DNA from: Schizophyllum amplum
Taxonomy: Eukaryota; Basidiomycota; Agaricomycetes; Agaricales; Schizophyllaceae
Length of the DNA stretch: 64,000 nucleotides
Assembly: GCA_007026445.1 (NCBI GenBank)
Contig: VDMD01000055.1
Span: forward strand, 62,001-126,000
Direction of reading: 5' to 3'
Part shown: in pieces, positions 10,537 through 25,486 of the stretch
Layout of the letters: each line of letters opens with the position of its first letter
How positions within the stretch are numbered: position 1 is the stretch's first letter
The notes under the pieces: model-generated
Database searches by the model: none
The model's input: the letters and a program-made list of their open reading frames with translations, nothing else
What the model was told of the DNA's origin: nothing
Translations under genes and position numbers: made by a program

Positions 10537-13243
10537 TCAGTTGACGGTGGTATCCTTGCCCAGGATGATGTCTGCCGCCTTCTGCGCGATGGCATCTGCG
10601 GTCCTTCAGCCAAAGATCGCTTATGCAAACTCATCACGCCACTTACAGGCTACAGGCATTGTATGGCACGTTATAGGCATGGGCAGGATGGAGACATCGA
10701 CGACGCGAAGATTCTTGGTACCGTAGACCCTGTCATGCGTTAGCAAACTCCACTCTTCACCATATATCGGCTGTACTCACTGCAGCTTGTTGTTCACGAC
10801 ACCGCCGAGCGCGCGGGGCAGCATCGATGAGCTGCCCAGCCAGTGCGAAGCGGCCTGGAGCTCGCGTTAGCTCTCCTACAGACAAAGGGAGAGACTACGC
10901 ACGTAAGCGGTCTCCTTGTACCAGGCAGCCCAGTCATCGTCCGATGCATCCTCCGGCAAGTCGACGTAGGGATCGCTGATGACCGAGCTGAAGGGCGCTA
11001 TCGTGAACATGGATCGCGCCTTCTTGGCAATCGTCACTGCGACAGACAAGTCGAAGTCGTCGGACAGCAGTCGCGGCGTAATGGCAACAGGGGCGAACAG
11101 CTACACGGTGAGCACTGTAAGCCAATCATTCTGTACAGGGGTTTCATAGCACGTACGTCGCTACTGTTGATATGGATGTAGCCGCGGGAGAAAGGCAAGA
11201 GCGGCCAGAACACGGTAGTCATGACGCCAGGATAGCTCTCGCCAACTGCCGTGCATCACTCTCAGTTCGGCGTCTCACGACAAGATAACAAAGCATACGC
11301 ACCGACCTCTGCCACAGGCATCTTGTCTTTCAGCACGAGATACGACTGAGCAGTGAAAATCGCAATCGCGCTCTGGAACGACTCCATAGCCCCCGCTTTG
11401 ACAGCGTCCATGGCCCTCTGTATCAGACCAAAGCCAAGCTCCATCGACTTCTTGTACGAATCTGTCGGACACGCGTAGGTTAATCGTCCACACACAAGAT
11501 ATGCCGAACATTCTTACCATCACCAAATACTTGATCCACGTCGACGAGCGAAATGACAGGAGCAAACATATTGACGTTGTCGATAAGCTCGGTATTCGTT
11601 GCGTTGGCATCCTTTACGAGCGCGCTTGCACCCGTGCCGGGTTGGTCCTGGGTAGTTTAGCGACGTGGGGCGAAAAGATCACGGCTGCACTTACCTGCAG
11701 GTTACGCCCGACAGCTGGGAGGTCGACAACTGTCTGTATTCCAAACTGAGACAGAATGCTGGCGGGGCTTGTTAGCAGCCTGCATCGTAGACGTAGACGA
11801 ACATACTCACGCCTTGTCGCCAACCCCGGAGTGCTCGAGGATGGGCGGAGTCTACAAGCCAATCAGTCCAAGCACGCACACAGGAGTGCGAGAACTGACC
11901 GCTAAGCTGCCGGCTGCGAGAAGGACTTCCTTGTTTGCAGTGGCAGTCATGATAATGCCTCCAGTAGCGGGACCAAACTGGACACCAGTCGCCTTGACAT
12001 TCCCGTCGAAGTTGATCTTGAGCACTTTCTGGAGGGAAACCCAGTCAGGAGCGGTGGAACATGGTGAGGTGCGTCTGCAACGTACGTGGTCGTGCAGGAC
12101 CGTCAATGACGACCGCTGCTGGTCAGCAGCGAAGAGGAAGCCGTGGGCGGCAGACGAACGCCTGATCACGTTCGTGCCCGTCGAATTGTCATTCCATGCC
12201 GTCCACGAACTGTCTCGAGCCGGTCAACCCCTTCCCCCTGGTCGCGGCGAAGACAGTCCACTCACGTGGACGCTATAGCGGAGTTCTCCCTATCGCTGAG
12301 GTCGTCGGTGGGCGCAAGACCCTTAAAGACCGTCGGCATGGCCGCCTTGTAAAGCGACTGGCCCGCAGGTATGCGCATGGGGTCGCGAATGAGACATTTA
12401 CGGGGCCGGTGTAGCCGTGGATAGCCTGGTCCACAGAGGCGCCGTCCGCTACCTGCTCGTCGTTGGGTAGGTGGTAGGTTTCGACCGCGGTCATATATCT
12501 GATAGCGTCCTCAGAAAGCGTTGTGGGAGATGGATGCCAAACACCGTACGGGTACAGTGTTTCCCAGTTCCAGCCCTTCGAGCCAAGAGCTTCGAGTGCG
12601 TCCATTTCTGGTTTGGTAGGGTGGAACCACTGGATCGAGTGTGAGAAGGGTACGTGAACGACAGAGGAGAGAATGATTGCGCACCACCATCCCGTTGATG
12701 GATGAACTGCCGCCTACACAGCGCTGTGCGATCGAATGAGTGGACAGCACATAGACGTGCGTGATGAGAAAACTCACACCGCTGTCGATCTTCCAGCTGA
12801 GCGCAGATCCATCCTCCGCCAGTGCATCGTCTATAAACATAAGCGAAGTTACTAAGCCAAGTAAAACACGCACATTTCCAGTTGCACTGTTCTGCCGTGA
12901 TGTTGTTACGGTCGGGAGCAACGTCGATTGGTTCGACTCCTCTCGAATCGGGACCGGCTTCTATAACCAGCACGGCTGAGGGTACAATCAGCGTTGCGGC
13001 GACGCGCCTGCATCAGAGGGCTCACAATGTCCCTCAGCAGACAACTTGTTGGCGACAACAAGCCCGGTCAGACCGCCTCCTGCAATGATCTGCGTATGGT
13101 TTAGTCAACTCGTATGCCTGAGAGAGCTCGCACGCACGTAGTCGAACGCCTTGTCTGCAGCTGCGGATGAATCCCTGTTATGGTCGTCTGACCATAGACG
13201 AGGTAGCGGCTGAGCAGAGGACAGTAGCAACAGCGCAACGCAT
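10537..13243 (-). CDS. GMC oxidoreductase, aryl-alcohol-oxidase type, copy 1
   Basis: A flavoprotein gene with more than ten introns. In order: FAD-binding IIAGGGLTGLVVANKLSA, VLVIEAGPD, RCVGGSSSINGMV, the GMC signature LATPPILEHSGVGD, LPAVGRNLQ-DQPGTGASAL, a substrate domain (VFWPLLPFSRGYIHI), then SHWLGSSSMLP and VVDVSILPMPITCHTM, which supply the two active-site histidines. The family oxidises alcohols with release of hydrogen peroxide, usually outside the cell, feeding ligninolytic peroxidases. Three one-base losses break the frame: two near the N-terminus (about 13196 and 13173-13175), where the frame starts MRCAVATVLCSAA then YGQTTITG and DSSAAADKAFDY, and one at 12384 inside SF[A]DPMRIP. 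It stops after LGKDTTVN at 10539-10537. Tandem paralog of 14185-16860. Confidence 0.85.
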
Positions 13244-14184
13244 ACTGCGGAATCCGATTCCCACTTATGGGGAGGAGAGGGACGGACGGAGTGGCTGGCC
13301 GCGGCGCGGGCGCAGGCGCCTTATAAGAGCTGACTGTCGGCCCGTATTGGAAGTGCCGAGGCTCTCTCCCGAGAGGTGGGACCCAGGTGAGACCAGTAGG
13401 TTAATCGTGTCTTCACGAAAAGCCGCACGTACACACACGGGCAGACCGCAAGAGACCGCAAACGCGCGATACAAAGAAGGGAGTCGTGTGATGGATGCAG
13501 GACGGACGCCGAGAAGCATGTGTCTTTAGGCGCATAAGCGAGACGTACAGATCTTATCAAGGTTGAAGTTTGCCGTCCTCATATCGACCATCCTGGTACC
13601 GGATACGCCTATCATAGACAACAAAAGTGGTTATTGAGCGCGAAGGAGCAAGGTTAGAGATTGCGGCGTGAGAAGCTCTTGTTCGAGCCTGTTGGCCCTG
13701 TTCGAGCGCACGCGGACTTCTGATCGAGGCTACCTCGCGCCGTGTCCCGTCCCTGACAATCCTCCCGTCTTCCGGAGTGACTGACTGATTTCAATCAAGT
13801 ACTGACTAGTACTGAGCGTTGAGCCTGTACTGCCAAGGCTTGAGCTGGTGAACACCACTCTCACAGTCACATGGAGTCAAACTTCCCTATTCATGAATCT
13901 TGGAACTTGTCGTGCCATTCGATGCGTAGAGTCTTGCAGTGAATAGTAGTCGCTATTTACAAGTATTGTGAGTACCGATGCGCCAGACAGAGCCATGCAG
14001 AATAAGCAGTACGAGGTACATATATACCCAAAAATATGTACAGCGAACAGAAGAAGTCTGAATCAACGAGCGGACAGTAATTTCCGTCAGGTGAGTACAC
14101 ACAAAAGCGTCCCAGAAACAAATCTCCGCATCCTTCCCTTATGAAGGACGCATCAGTAATTCCACAAGAGCAGAAACACAGCGT
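13244..14184. other. Intergenic between the tandem GMC genes
   Basis: About 940 bp. It contains the upstream region of GMC copy 1 and the 3' flank of copy 2. No convincing coding exon on either strand. Confidence 0.45.
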
Positions 14185-16860
14185 TTAGAGGACGCTGCTG
14201 TCTTTGCCGGAGAATAATATCCGCGGCTTTTGCGCAATAGCGTCTGCGAGAAGCAATCCGTCAGCAGAAATACAGAATGCACAACATGGATACTCCAAGC
14301 AGTGGTCATGGTATGCGACGTGATGGGCAGAGGGAGAATAGAGGCATCGATAACGCGCAGGCCCGTCGTGCCATACACCCTGGAGTCTCGTCAGCCTGGA
14401 TTCGTCCTTGGAAGAGATTATGTACGCACTGCAGCTTGTTGTTCACCACACCGCCCTTTTCTTTGGGCAACATCGACGAGCTGCCGAGCCAGTGAGACGC
14501 TCCCTACGGTCGCAGTCAGCATGATATAACAACCAGACACAGACAGCGTAACGCACGTAAGCCGTAGACTGATACCACGCCTCCCAGACCTCATCCGACG
14601 CGCCCTGGACGACATCAAGATAGGCAGTGCTGATGACCGACGCGAAGGGCGACACGGTGAACATCGACTGCGCCTTCTTGGCCACAGAGACCGCGACGGA
14701 GACGTCGAAGTCGTCGGTCAGCAACCTCGGCACAATGACGGAGCAGCGAACATCTGCAAAGAGCGCGTGAGAGTCCGTCGATTTCAGCCAAAAATTCACT
14801 GCACGCACATCTTTGCTCTGGATGTGAATGTAACCACGCGAGAAAGGCAGCAGGGGCCAGAAAACGGAGGTCATGACGGACGGGTAGCTCTCGCCAACTG
14901 AAGTGCAGGTGAGCCAACATACCAGCAGACAACGGGAACAATCCACTCACCGACTTCAGCAATCGGCATCTTCTGCTCGGTGACCAACTTCGTCTGCGCC
15001 TGGAAGATCGCCAGCGCGCTGTCCAAAGATACCATGGCACCAGCGTCCACTGCGCCTGAGCCCTGGCCTGAAGGCCAGACTGCAAATCCTTGCCCTTAGA
15101 AGCGGAAGCTATCGCAAGGCGTAAGTACTCAATGAGACAGCGTTGACTTTTGGCAGACTGACAGCTCCGAAAACTTGCTCGATATCGACGAGGGAGATGA
15201 CCGGTGCGAAGAGGTTGACGTTGTCGATCAACAGCGAGTTGGTCGCGTTCGCGGCCTGGACGAGTGCGCTGACACCGGTACCGGGTTGGTCCTGGAGGTT
15301 GCGCCCAACAGCCGGAAGGTCGACTAGAGTGGTGATGCCGAACTTCGAGAGGATGCTGGGGAAACAAGTTAGCAGATGAGATAAGGTATACGATGACACG
15401 ATACAAACCTCGAATCGCCAACACCAGAGTGCTCAAGGATAGGCGGGGTCTACGGATCATCAGCAAGTACTTGATGAGTGAAGCAGGAAACGCACCGCCA
15501 AGCTACCGGCGGCGAGCAGGACCTCCTTGTTCGCAGTTGCAGTCATGATGGTCCCACCGTTCGCGGGACCGAACTGGATGCCAGTTGCCTTGATGTTGGC
15601 GTCGAAGTTCACCTTCAGTACTTTCTGTGGAACAAATGAGCATGTGGATCGAGGGTAAAACACACGTTTATGCCACGTACATGGTCGTGAAGCACCGTCA
15701 ACGTCGAGCGCTGCTGGTTCGCAGCGTAAAGGAACGCCTGCGCAGCAGAAGACCGCTGTATCACGTTCGACCCCGTCGACTCATCGTTCCACACCGTCCA
15801 CGACCTGCACGGCCCATCAGCTATCATACTGACACGCTACTCGCCACGACACTCACGTCGACGCCATCGCCGAACCCGTCCGGTCGCTCCAAATCGTCAT
15901 GCAGTGTCAGGCCGCTGAACACGGCAGGCATTGCGGACTTGTACAGCGATTGCCCCTCCGGGATGCGCATGGGATCGGGAAGGAGACATTGACGGGGCCG
16001 CTGTAGCCATGAATAGACTGGTCAACTTGGGCGCCGTCAGCCTTCTGCTCGTCGTTGGGGAGATGGTTGTTCTCCACGGCCAGCATGTACCTGGACCACG
16101 TCAATATAGAGATCGAATGGAGACGCGAAATTACGCACGGGTACAGCTGGTTCCAGTTCCACCCCTGAGAGCCCAGGGCCTCCAGAGTGTCCATCTCAGG
16201 TTGCGTGGGTGGAACCACTGAAGGATGCCGCTCAGTAAAGGCACTAGGGATAGGCTCAAGCGACTTACCACCATGCCGTTGATAGAGGAGCTGCCACCGA
16301 TGCAGCGCTAGAAATGCTCGTCAGGTAGGTCCTCGAGCACTACCACCACAAAGGGCACTTACGCCGCTGTCGATTTGCCAGCTGAGGGCTGACCCATCTT
16401 CTGCAGAAGCCGTGTCTGAAGGTCACTGTCAACTCCACCTTTCGAGGCGATGTGCAAGGTAAGGACGTACATTTCCAGTTGCACTGAGCCGGGGTGATGT
16501 TGTTACGTTCCGTGGCATGGTTGACTGAGTCGAAATCTTTGGAGTCGGGGCCGGCCTCAACGACTAGCACGGCTGTTGATATGATGATCAGTGACCGTCG
16601 TCTCTCAGACATGAACCGTGCGACGCACAGTAGCCCGCGCCTGATAGCTTGTTCGCGACGACAAGACCTGTCAGGCCACCACCAGCGATGATCTGCAACG
16701 AACGCGGTCACTATCGTGTTAGAAGGCATATGCAAAGCGGACACGCACGTAGTCGAAAGCCTGCGCGTCCGCAACGGACGCGTCGCCCGTAATCGTAGTC
16801 TGCCCTAGCGCCAACCTGGCGGCCGTAAGAAGCGTTGCTGCAATTGCCGTGCGCCCGCAT
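14185..16860 (-). CDS. GMC oxidoreductase, aryl-alcohol-oxidase type, copy 2
   Basis: Same order of motifs as copy 1: signal-like AIAATLLTAARLALGQ, IIAGGGLTGLVVANKLS, VLVVEAGPDS, RCIGGSSSINGMV, LATPPILEHSGVGD, LPAVGRNLQDQPGTG, VFWPLLPFSRGYIHI, and VIDASILPLPITSHTM near the end. The intron between LQ and DQPG in copy 1 is absent here. Frame anomalies relative to copy 1: an extra G just after the ATG (16854-16856), a missing base at 16207-16209 (WFHP then TQPEMD), a missing base at 15976 in SFP-DPMRIP, and a -1/+1 pair near 14207-14225 that replaces AADIIL by PRILFS. The middle around 15060-15120 is also hard to join. Catalytic regions are otherwise conserved. The gene is either recently inactivated or badly base-called. 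Confidence 0.8.
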
Positions 16861-18678
16861 AGTGAACGAGAGTGAAGGGATCGAAGGAAGGGGGGTATGA
16901 GAGAAGGAGGGGATGAGAGCGAGGAGAACTCGAGCTCACTGGCGGGGTTCTTATATGCTCACGAACGGTCCCATATCGGCGATATGGGGAGGGGCACACG
17001 AGACGGAAGCTGATTATTTCCTGATCGCGGAGGTGGGATGGGATGCTGGGTCTGGGTCAACGGTCCGATGACGGCTTTCAAAAGCGAACCAGGAGAACTC
17101 TGAGGTATAGATCCATCAGCTTCTCGTGAACAGACAACACGCGGGTGCGTGTGAATGACCGGGGTCACGATATCAACACGCATGAAGACGTCCCTCGTGA
17201 AGAACCATGGTTGACGAGGCCACCGAAGTGGATAAACGCGTGCAGACCTACCTTGGGTTCACTAATCGTCGACCCAGGTATGCGAGTCCAGGGACAGGAG
17301 GCCGTGCGGTAGGTGGCACTGGTATCGGATTTGCCGAAGAGCGTGCTTCTTCGATGTACCCAGAATACCACACGCAAGGACGACAAAATACACCGAAGTC
17401 GCACGCATGGCCCGTTCCTATTGGACGACATCAGTAGTTAGGTCCGACGAACTAACCTGTGTAAGCCTCGGTACCTGGGCTTCGAACGCGTGATATTGCT
17501 ATACGTAAGGCACTTGGAACTTAAAGTCGAACTTGGTGGGGTGGCCAGCGCTTCGTCATCCTGTCCAAATCAACTTCAACATACATGGACTAGCGACTAC
17601 CTGTTGAGAGCCTTCTCGCTTAAGGGAGTCCGAGGCCAACCATTGCGTGGCGTACATGTATCACGCAGACGAAGAGCGAAGCAGCTCCGGAACGGGGACA
17701 GGGACGAGCCTGGACGAGCAGAGACCAGGTCGAAAGGTACTGAGGGCGGCCAGCAAAATTAAGGCATCCTTTTGCTGAAGCCTGAGCCTTCCGATGGAAC
17801 GTCACGTTTGCCCTTGTCTTCCGAAAGGAAAGTAGGACCGGAGCTGCCCTGCAGGCTGCGACATATATAGTCAGAAACGTGTAGTCGGCTCAGTCCAGGC
17901 TCAATCTATGGCTCACGTACCTTGTCATCGCCCACGACCTGTAACTCAGGCCTCTTCCTGGACGTGGCGCCAGTGATCGGCCTTTGACTAGTCATCATCA
18001 AATGAAGAGGAAAGAGCTCACTGTACGATGCTATCGGTGCAATGTTGCCGCAAGAGGTGGCACTCTCAAGGTCCTATCTGGGTCCTATTGAACAAAATGT
18101 GAATTTTCAGGATGGTGGCTGGAGCCTGGAGGCAAGCGGCGGCCAGGCGGCAGGCAGCCTTGATTCCAATGTGGCCGGCCCGATCGTTCCGAAAGGGTCA
18201 TCGCATTCCTGCGCCCCTCGGACCTCCCAGTGCCCACAGCTCGGCCCTCGTCTGGCACGTCTTCTGCAGTGGTTGTTCAGATCAGGATCATCACCAGAAG
18301 CTTGCCTTGACCTAAGTCAGTACCACCTTCAGACACCGGCACCAGAGCTTGCAACATGCGGCTATTACAGCAGAATACATTTCATTCACTCTTCGTAAAG
18401 TAGATCATAGAGCCAGCCGAGCGTGGAACAGCTGCAGAGGTCGTATACTAAAGTAAGCTGAGAGGAGGCAGAGGAGCGTCGAGAGGAGAGACAGAGTGTT
18501 AACAACGAACGTAATCAGGCGACCCATTCACGCCGTAAATATGTACGCGCAGCCTGAGAGGACGAAAGATAATGGAATACATAGAAAGCAATCAATGACA
18601 CGGAGGAGAGGGAGACGAAACGAGGAGAGTGACACGGGACGACACGGAATACGGAAGCAACGGCGGATGTATGCATGC
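16861..18678. other. Long intergenic region before fzo1
   Basis: About 1.8 kb with only short, overlapping open frames on both strands and no family resemblance or splice pattern. The proximal 250 bp is the promoter side of GMC copy 2. I see nothing further that can be supported. Confidence 0.4.
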
Positions 18679-21284
18679 TTACGCGGAGAGCTCGCCCAAC
18701 CGCGCCTCGACGCGAATGGCGTCGCTGCGCGTGCCCACCTGCTCGAACCACTCCATCGCGCGATTTGCGCGCTGCGCCATCTCCTCCATGGTTTTCACCT
18801 CCTTGCCGCGCTCCTCCATCGCGCTCCGGAAGCGCTCCTTTAGGTCCCAGCTCGCCAGCCGCAAGACCTTGCGCGTCTCGCGCCCCACGCGCTTCGCATT
18901 GCCCTCGACGTAGCCCTCGCTGCCGTCGGCCGCGCCGTCCTGGACGACGCTGTTGCGCACGCGGCGCCCAACGGTCCGCGGGATGGTCGACGGCAACTCC
19001 AGCACGAAGTAGGCGGTCGCACCGATGGCGAAGGCACCGACGACGGGGGCGATCCACTTGCGCGTGCCCTCGTTGCCGAAAAGGTCCGCGACGTGCATGA
19101 CGCCCTCAACTAGGCCGCGGGCACCGATAGCCTTACCGCCGACAAGGCTGAGTGCACCGGCGCCGACGCTGACGATGCTGAGCGCGCTGACGCCCTCATC
19201 CTCCTTCACGCTGTCCTCCTTGTCGCCAAAGTTGACCCAGAACTGGTGGGAAACGTCGAAGATGTCGAAGAACGTGGTGTCCAGCATCTCGGGGCGCTGG
19301 GACAGGCCGATGCCGAGACCAACCATGCCGCCGGCGACGACAGCACCGTGGGTGGACGACCGACGGCTCTTGCTGGCCTTCGCGCCACGGCGGATGGTGC
19401 TGAACATCGCCTCCGGCATGAAGACGCGACGGCTACGCTCGACGCCTTCCGGAAGATGCGACTCGCCAAGGTCCTTGACCCGAGTGACACCCGATGTTGT
19501 GATGAGACGTGCCTCATCCTCGGCAAGCTTGACGGCAGCATCCAGCGACGCCAGCAGCACGCGGCGGACCTCGCGCGTGTAGTCCCAGACACCCAGGAGG
19601 CCGGGCCAACTGGGCAGCTGGAGCAAACCCTCCTCGACAGCGACTTTGCCCTGACCGACAAGGTCCAAGGCGTTCGTGAGACGAGAGCGCGTCCTGGTGG
19701 TGGCCTTGGTGACACCATCCTCCTCGACGGACTCCAAGCCCTCTTCCAGCGCATCGCGGCCACCCTTCATCTTCTCGAGCACTGGACGCTTCGCCGCAAG
19801 CTCGTCCATTGCATGCTTGTGCTCCTGCTCAGCGAGGATCTTGTTCGTGCCGGCGAGCAGCTCGACATCGCCAAGCAGATTCGACAGGTAGGTCTGAACG
19901 GGGCCGAGCTTGCTCTTCGAGCGCTTGACGAGTACGAAGGAGCGCAGGGCGGACTCAAGGTCGTCAAACGCGGGGTTGGCGGTGAAGGGCTGCAGCGCCG
20001 ACGCCGAGTCCACGAAGTGCACTAAGTCCTCCGCATCCTCGTAGGTGCCAGGGCTGAGCTGGCGGATCTGGTCGAGCACCAGACGCTTGCACTTCTCCTT
20101 GTTCTTGATCTGGTCGTACTTGTTGACGACGATGAAGAGGTAGGCCTTCTCGTTCGACGCGTTCTGGAGGAACTCCTTGGCCGACAGTGTGAAGTGGTTC
20201 TCCGCGCTGACGACGAAGACGACAACATCGATTTCCTCCTGACGTGCGAACACCGCCGTGGTCTTGAGGCTGTCGCGGTTAAGACCCGGGGCGTCGATAA
20301 GGGAGATGTCGACGACGCCGTTGTTGAGCAGCGACTCGGCAGGCGCACGGGTATCGGCGAGATAGAGCTTGATGAGGACCTTGTTGATGTTGTCCTCGTG
20401 CTCGCCAATAATTTCCTCCAAATCACTGATGGGAGCAGGCGTGTAGGTCGACCCGTCCTTGATGTCATACGCAGCCCCATCCCTGACGACATGGACCTCC
20501 TCCTTGCCCTCGTTCTCGGCAGCGTCGTGGACCTCGCAGAACGCGGTAGTGCACGGCTGCTGGTCCACAGGCATGACCTCGCGGCGCAGAAGCGCATTGA
20601 CGAAGGTGGACTTGCCGGCGTTCAGGTCACCGGTGACGAGGACCTTGGAGGAAGTATCCTCGACACGGGCGCGAAGCTTGGACATGTGGGAGATGGAGGC
20701 GGTGATGCGCTCGTCGATGAGGTTGGCAATGGACGCCTTCTCCAGCTGAGATACGAGAGTCGCCGCATGTGACGAGTTCGCCGCGCCGATCTTGAGGTCG
20801 AGACGCAGGATCTGGAAGTCGGACGCCTTGTCGTCCAATGCAGCGCCAGAGGCAGCAGCCTCGGCGGCATCAGATGCGGAGGAGACAGTGACGGAGCGTC
20901 CGTGGCCAGGGCGCTGCACGACAACGTCCGTCTCGTTGAGGGGGTCGTCCACGAATGACAGCGAGCGGCGGGGAATCTTGCGCGAGGAGCCCTCTTCCGC
21001 GGGCTGCGCAGCAAGCTGGGGGTAGCGAATAACCCACTCCTCCTTGTTGAACTTGCGAATCTCGTCGAGGACGGACGTCGTCGAGTCGATCGCATGAACC
21101 AGGCTGGTGGCGTATGTATGAGCGGCGGCGTTGCCATCGAGCTACTGGCTACTCACCGGTCCTTTTGCTCCACATAAGCCTCCTGCACGTCCTCTACTCT
21201 AAGCTGCTTGTCGCCAGCAAGCAGGTCGAACTGCTCCTTCACGGGGGACGCAACCCTGGCGGCGGGGAAGTATGACTGAGCCAT
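18679..21284 (-). CDS. fzo1: Mitofusin-type dynamin GTPase of the mitochondrial outer membrane
   Basis: Two exons, 21284-21157 and 21103-18679, encode 850 residues with no frame break. The dynamin-type GTPase domain shows the P-loop TGDLNAGKSTFVNALL, switch/G3 SLIDAPGLNRDSLKT and G4 VVNKYDQIK. A helical region with coiled-coil character follows (residues about 430-550), then the hydrophobic segments AVVAGGMVGLGIGL and PVVGAFAIGATAYFVLELP, which fit the paired membrane anchors of Fzo1. A C-terminal heptad region (VKTMEEMAQRANRAMEWFEQ) comes last. Fzo1 tethers and fuses mitochondrial outer membranes by GTP hydrolysis. The start was chosen at 21284 because exon 1 joins exon 2 in phase across a canonical GTGAGT...CCAG intron. 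Confidence 0.93.
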
Positions 21285-22219
21285 TGTTATGATTTATGTG
21301 GTTGTTTGTTCGGTGGTCCAGAATCTGGCCACAAGTAGCCGAAAGGTAGCAATCTAGAAGGAAGAAAGAAATTCGGCGAGTGAGTTGACTGTAACTTGTT
21401 GGCCTTGCAGTCTCGAGATGAGTGAACGGGAAAACGTTCTGAAGTCACCGTGACGACCGTAACAAGTCGGGAGAGCTTATGTAAACAGGCATGTGATCGG
21501 GTCTCGGTCCGTGCTGACTCAGGTTCATTTCTGGTCTCGACAACTCTGCGCTTACCCCCGTCTTGCAATTCAGGCAGCGGAGGAGCTCAAGAGCGGGTTG
21601 GCTAATGCTCAACTTCTACGCCAAATAAATCAGGTGTATACAGTCTGGCTGAAGCCATCCATGACGGAGTCGAACTTTTCTGGTCTGTTTTCGACGTTCG
21701 TGGCCCTCATCATCCCCTCAACCTGAACCTCAGCACAATCATCCCGAATAAGTTAGCGTTCCCTGAAGCTGTCCCTCTACCGCCGTCTAGGGCATCTCTT
21801 TAACTCTGTAATGGTGCGCATCTCATAGTGGCCCCGTGTACAGCATTCAGTTGCGTGCGATGCATGCCCTTGCATGGCATCGGGAAGGACCCGGCTCTGT
21901 CGCATTCCTACAGCTTGTGGCACGATGAAATGAGCCCAGAACAACGCTTCGAGATCATCTGCGGTCAATATCCCCCACAATTAGGACACAGCTGTTGAAA
22001 GGCCCGACTTGCACGAGGACAAATCCGCTCGAGAAGAGGCTGTACATCCTTGCGCGATTGATAAAGGACGCCCAGCGGTAGCGCTGTTGTGGCGCAACAC
22101 CCTTTCAACGACCATCGCAGTCGTCCGTTATAGTCCAGTACGCTCTCTATCCCGCTAACACACACCGTTCCCTTCCTGCTACAAATGTACCCTTCAAAGT
22201 CAGTAACCCACCACCAGTG
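21285..22219. other. Intergenic between divergent fzo1 and the DUF6593 gene
   Basis: About 935 bp, holding both promoters. Minus-strand open stretches at 21777-22435 have no splice or family support and partly lie antisense to the DUF6593 exon. Confidence 0.4.
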
Positions 22220-23153
22220 ATGACAGAACTTCCGATATCCGATACCCACACCATCCTCGTCTTCTCTCGGGACGATCCGCGTCGCACAACCATCTTCAAT
22301 CATCACTCCTCCCAGGTCGCATACACAGTGTTCACGGATGGGAACGACGAGAGGCCGGCAAAGTCGACTTTGGTGAGCACGCCCGCCCAACATTGCCATC
22401 ACTGCAACATTGCCATCACTGCAACAGACTCGCATCGCTCAAAATCGGCATAGGTCATATCCGACGCGCAAGGATCCGTTGTCGCCACAGCGCGGATACG
22501 CGCTTTACGCGCCGACCTGCTGACCTTCGCGGATGGAACAAGCGTATCCGAGACCGACTGGTTGAAGAAAAGCGTGATCACCGAGTGAGCACCCATATCT
22601 TTTCTGACACGATATACATGCTGACCGTCCACAGCTCTGCTACCTTCAGAAGTGGCACAGGGGCGCAATACAAATGGAAGGTCGATAAGACGTCGCAGAA
22701 TATGTCTGTAAGTGTCTGCACATTTCGAAGAATTGCAAGGTCTAAAATCGCCTAATATGGTAGCTCTATGCGGAAGACCAGAGCGAGCAGCCACTGGCGA
22801 CTTACAAAAAACGCAGATATGAAGTCGCATCGCCAGCGAGCACTCTAGACTTGCGCTCATGGTCTACAGCGACCCTGGTCCCAACCACATCCGAATATCC
22901 GCCTCACCAGCCTGTGAAGGAAGCATACAGAGTGCAACACGTCCCCGCCACTCTCGCACTCTCTCCATCCGTAGCCCTAATGCAGGACCTGATCGTGGTG
23001 TCGTACATCCTATTCCAGAGGTCGCGAAGACCACCGGGCGGTGTGCGCATCGAGGACGATGTGTCGTTCTCGCCGGACACTCAGATGTTTTCAGCCACGG
23101 TCACAGGTGACTTTGTCGTCCTTTGCATGGAGCAGTCGCTGAGCTTCGCGTAG
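22220..23153 (+). CDS. DUF6593-domain protein
   Basis: Four exons, 22220-22372, 22454-22584, 22635-22707 and 22764-23153, give 248 residues. The pattern is that of the basidiomycete DUF6593 family: an N-terminal strand TILVFSRDDPRRTTIF, then STLVISDAQGSVVATARIRA, the signature ETDWLKKS, the TFRS...YKWK strand, LYAEDQSEQPLATYKKRRY, and a hydrophobic SVALMQDLIVVSYILFQR near the usual family end. About 40 residues follow that last motif (PPGGVRIEDDV to the stop), more than I expect for the family, so a final intron is possible. The exon 2 frame was chosen because it alone contains WLKKS. The function of the family is unknown. Confidence 0.78.
22391..22424 (+). repeat. Perfect 17-bp tandem duplication inside an intron
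   Basis: cattgccatcactgcaa occurs twice head to tail within intron 1 of the DUF6593 gene, lengthening it to about 81 bp. Probably a recent slippage event. Confidence 0.85.
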
Positions 23154-25205
<2,052 letters not shown>

Positions 25206-25486
25206 AGACAGCATAATTTACATGTATATCTAGACTTAGAGATTCAGCTTTACTGGAAAGACGGGTTTTCTGCGCTCTCTACGTCAATATCAGTGCCATT
25301 GCTATCGATGTCGATGAGGGCACCCGAATCGCACCAGTGCCTGTGCGTGGCGATGCGCATGTCGACTCGCGCCACAGTTCCGGCGTCGGCCGAGAGTTCT
25401 TTACAGCTAGTCTGACCTGTAGTCTTGAGAACGAGTCTGGAACGAGTAGGTCTTACATGAGAGAGATAGTCACTCGCACATATACG

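Noticed and set aside
19246..20025. 259-residue plus-strand frame inside fzo1
   Set aside because: It lies antisense to the fzo1 GTPase/helical exon, which has clear motifs.
21777..22435. Minus-strand frames with ADDLEALF and CPNCGGY, loosely like the small 25.5-kb family
   Set aside because: Resemblance is limited to a few residues, no splice pattern fits, and part is antisense to the DUF6593 gene.
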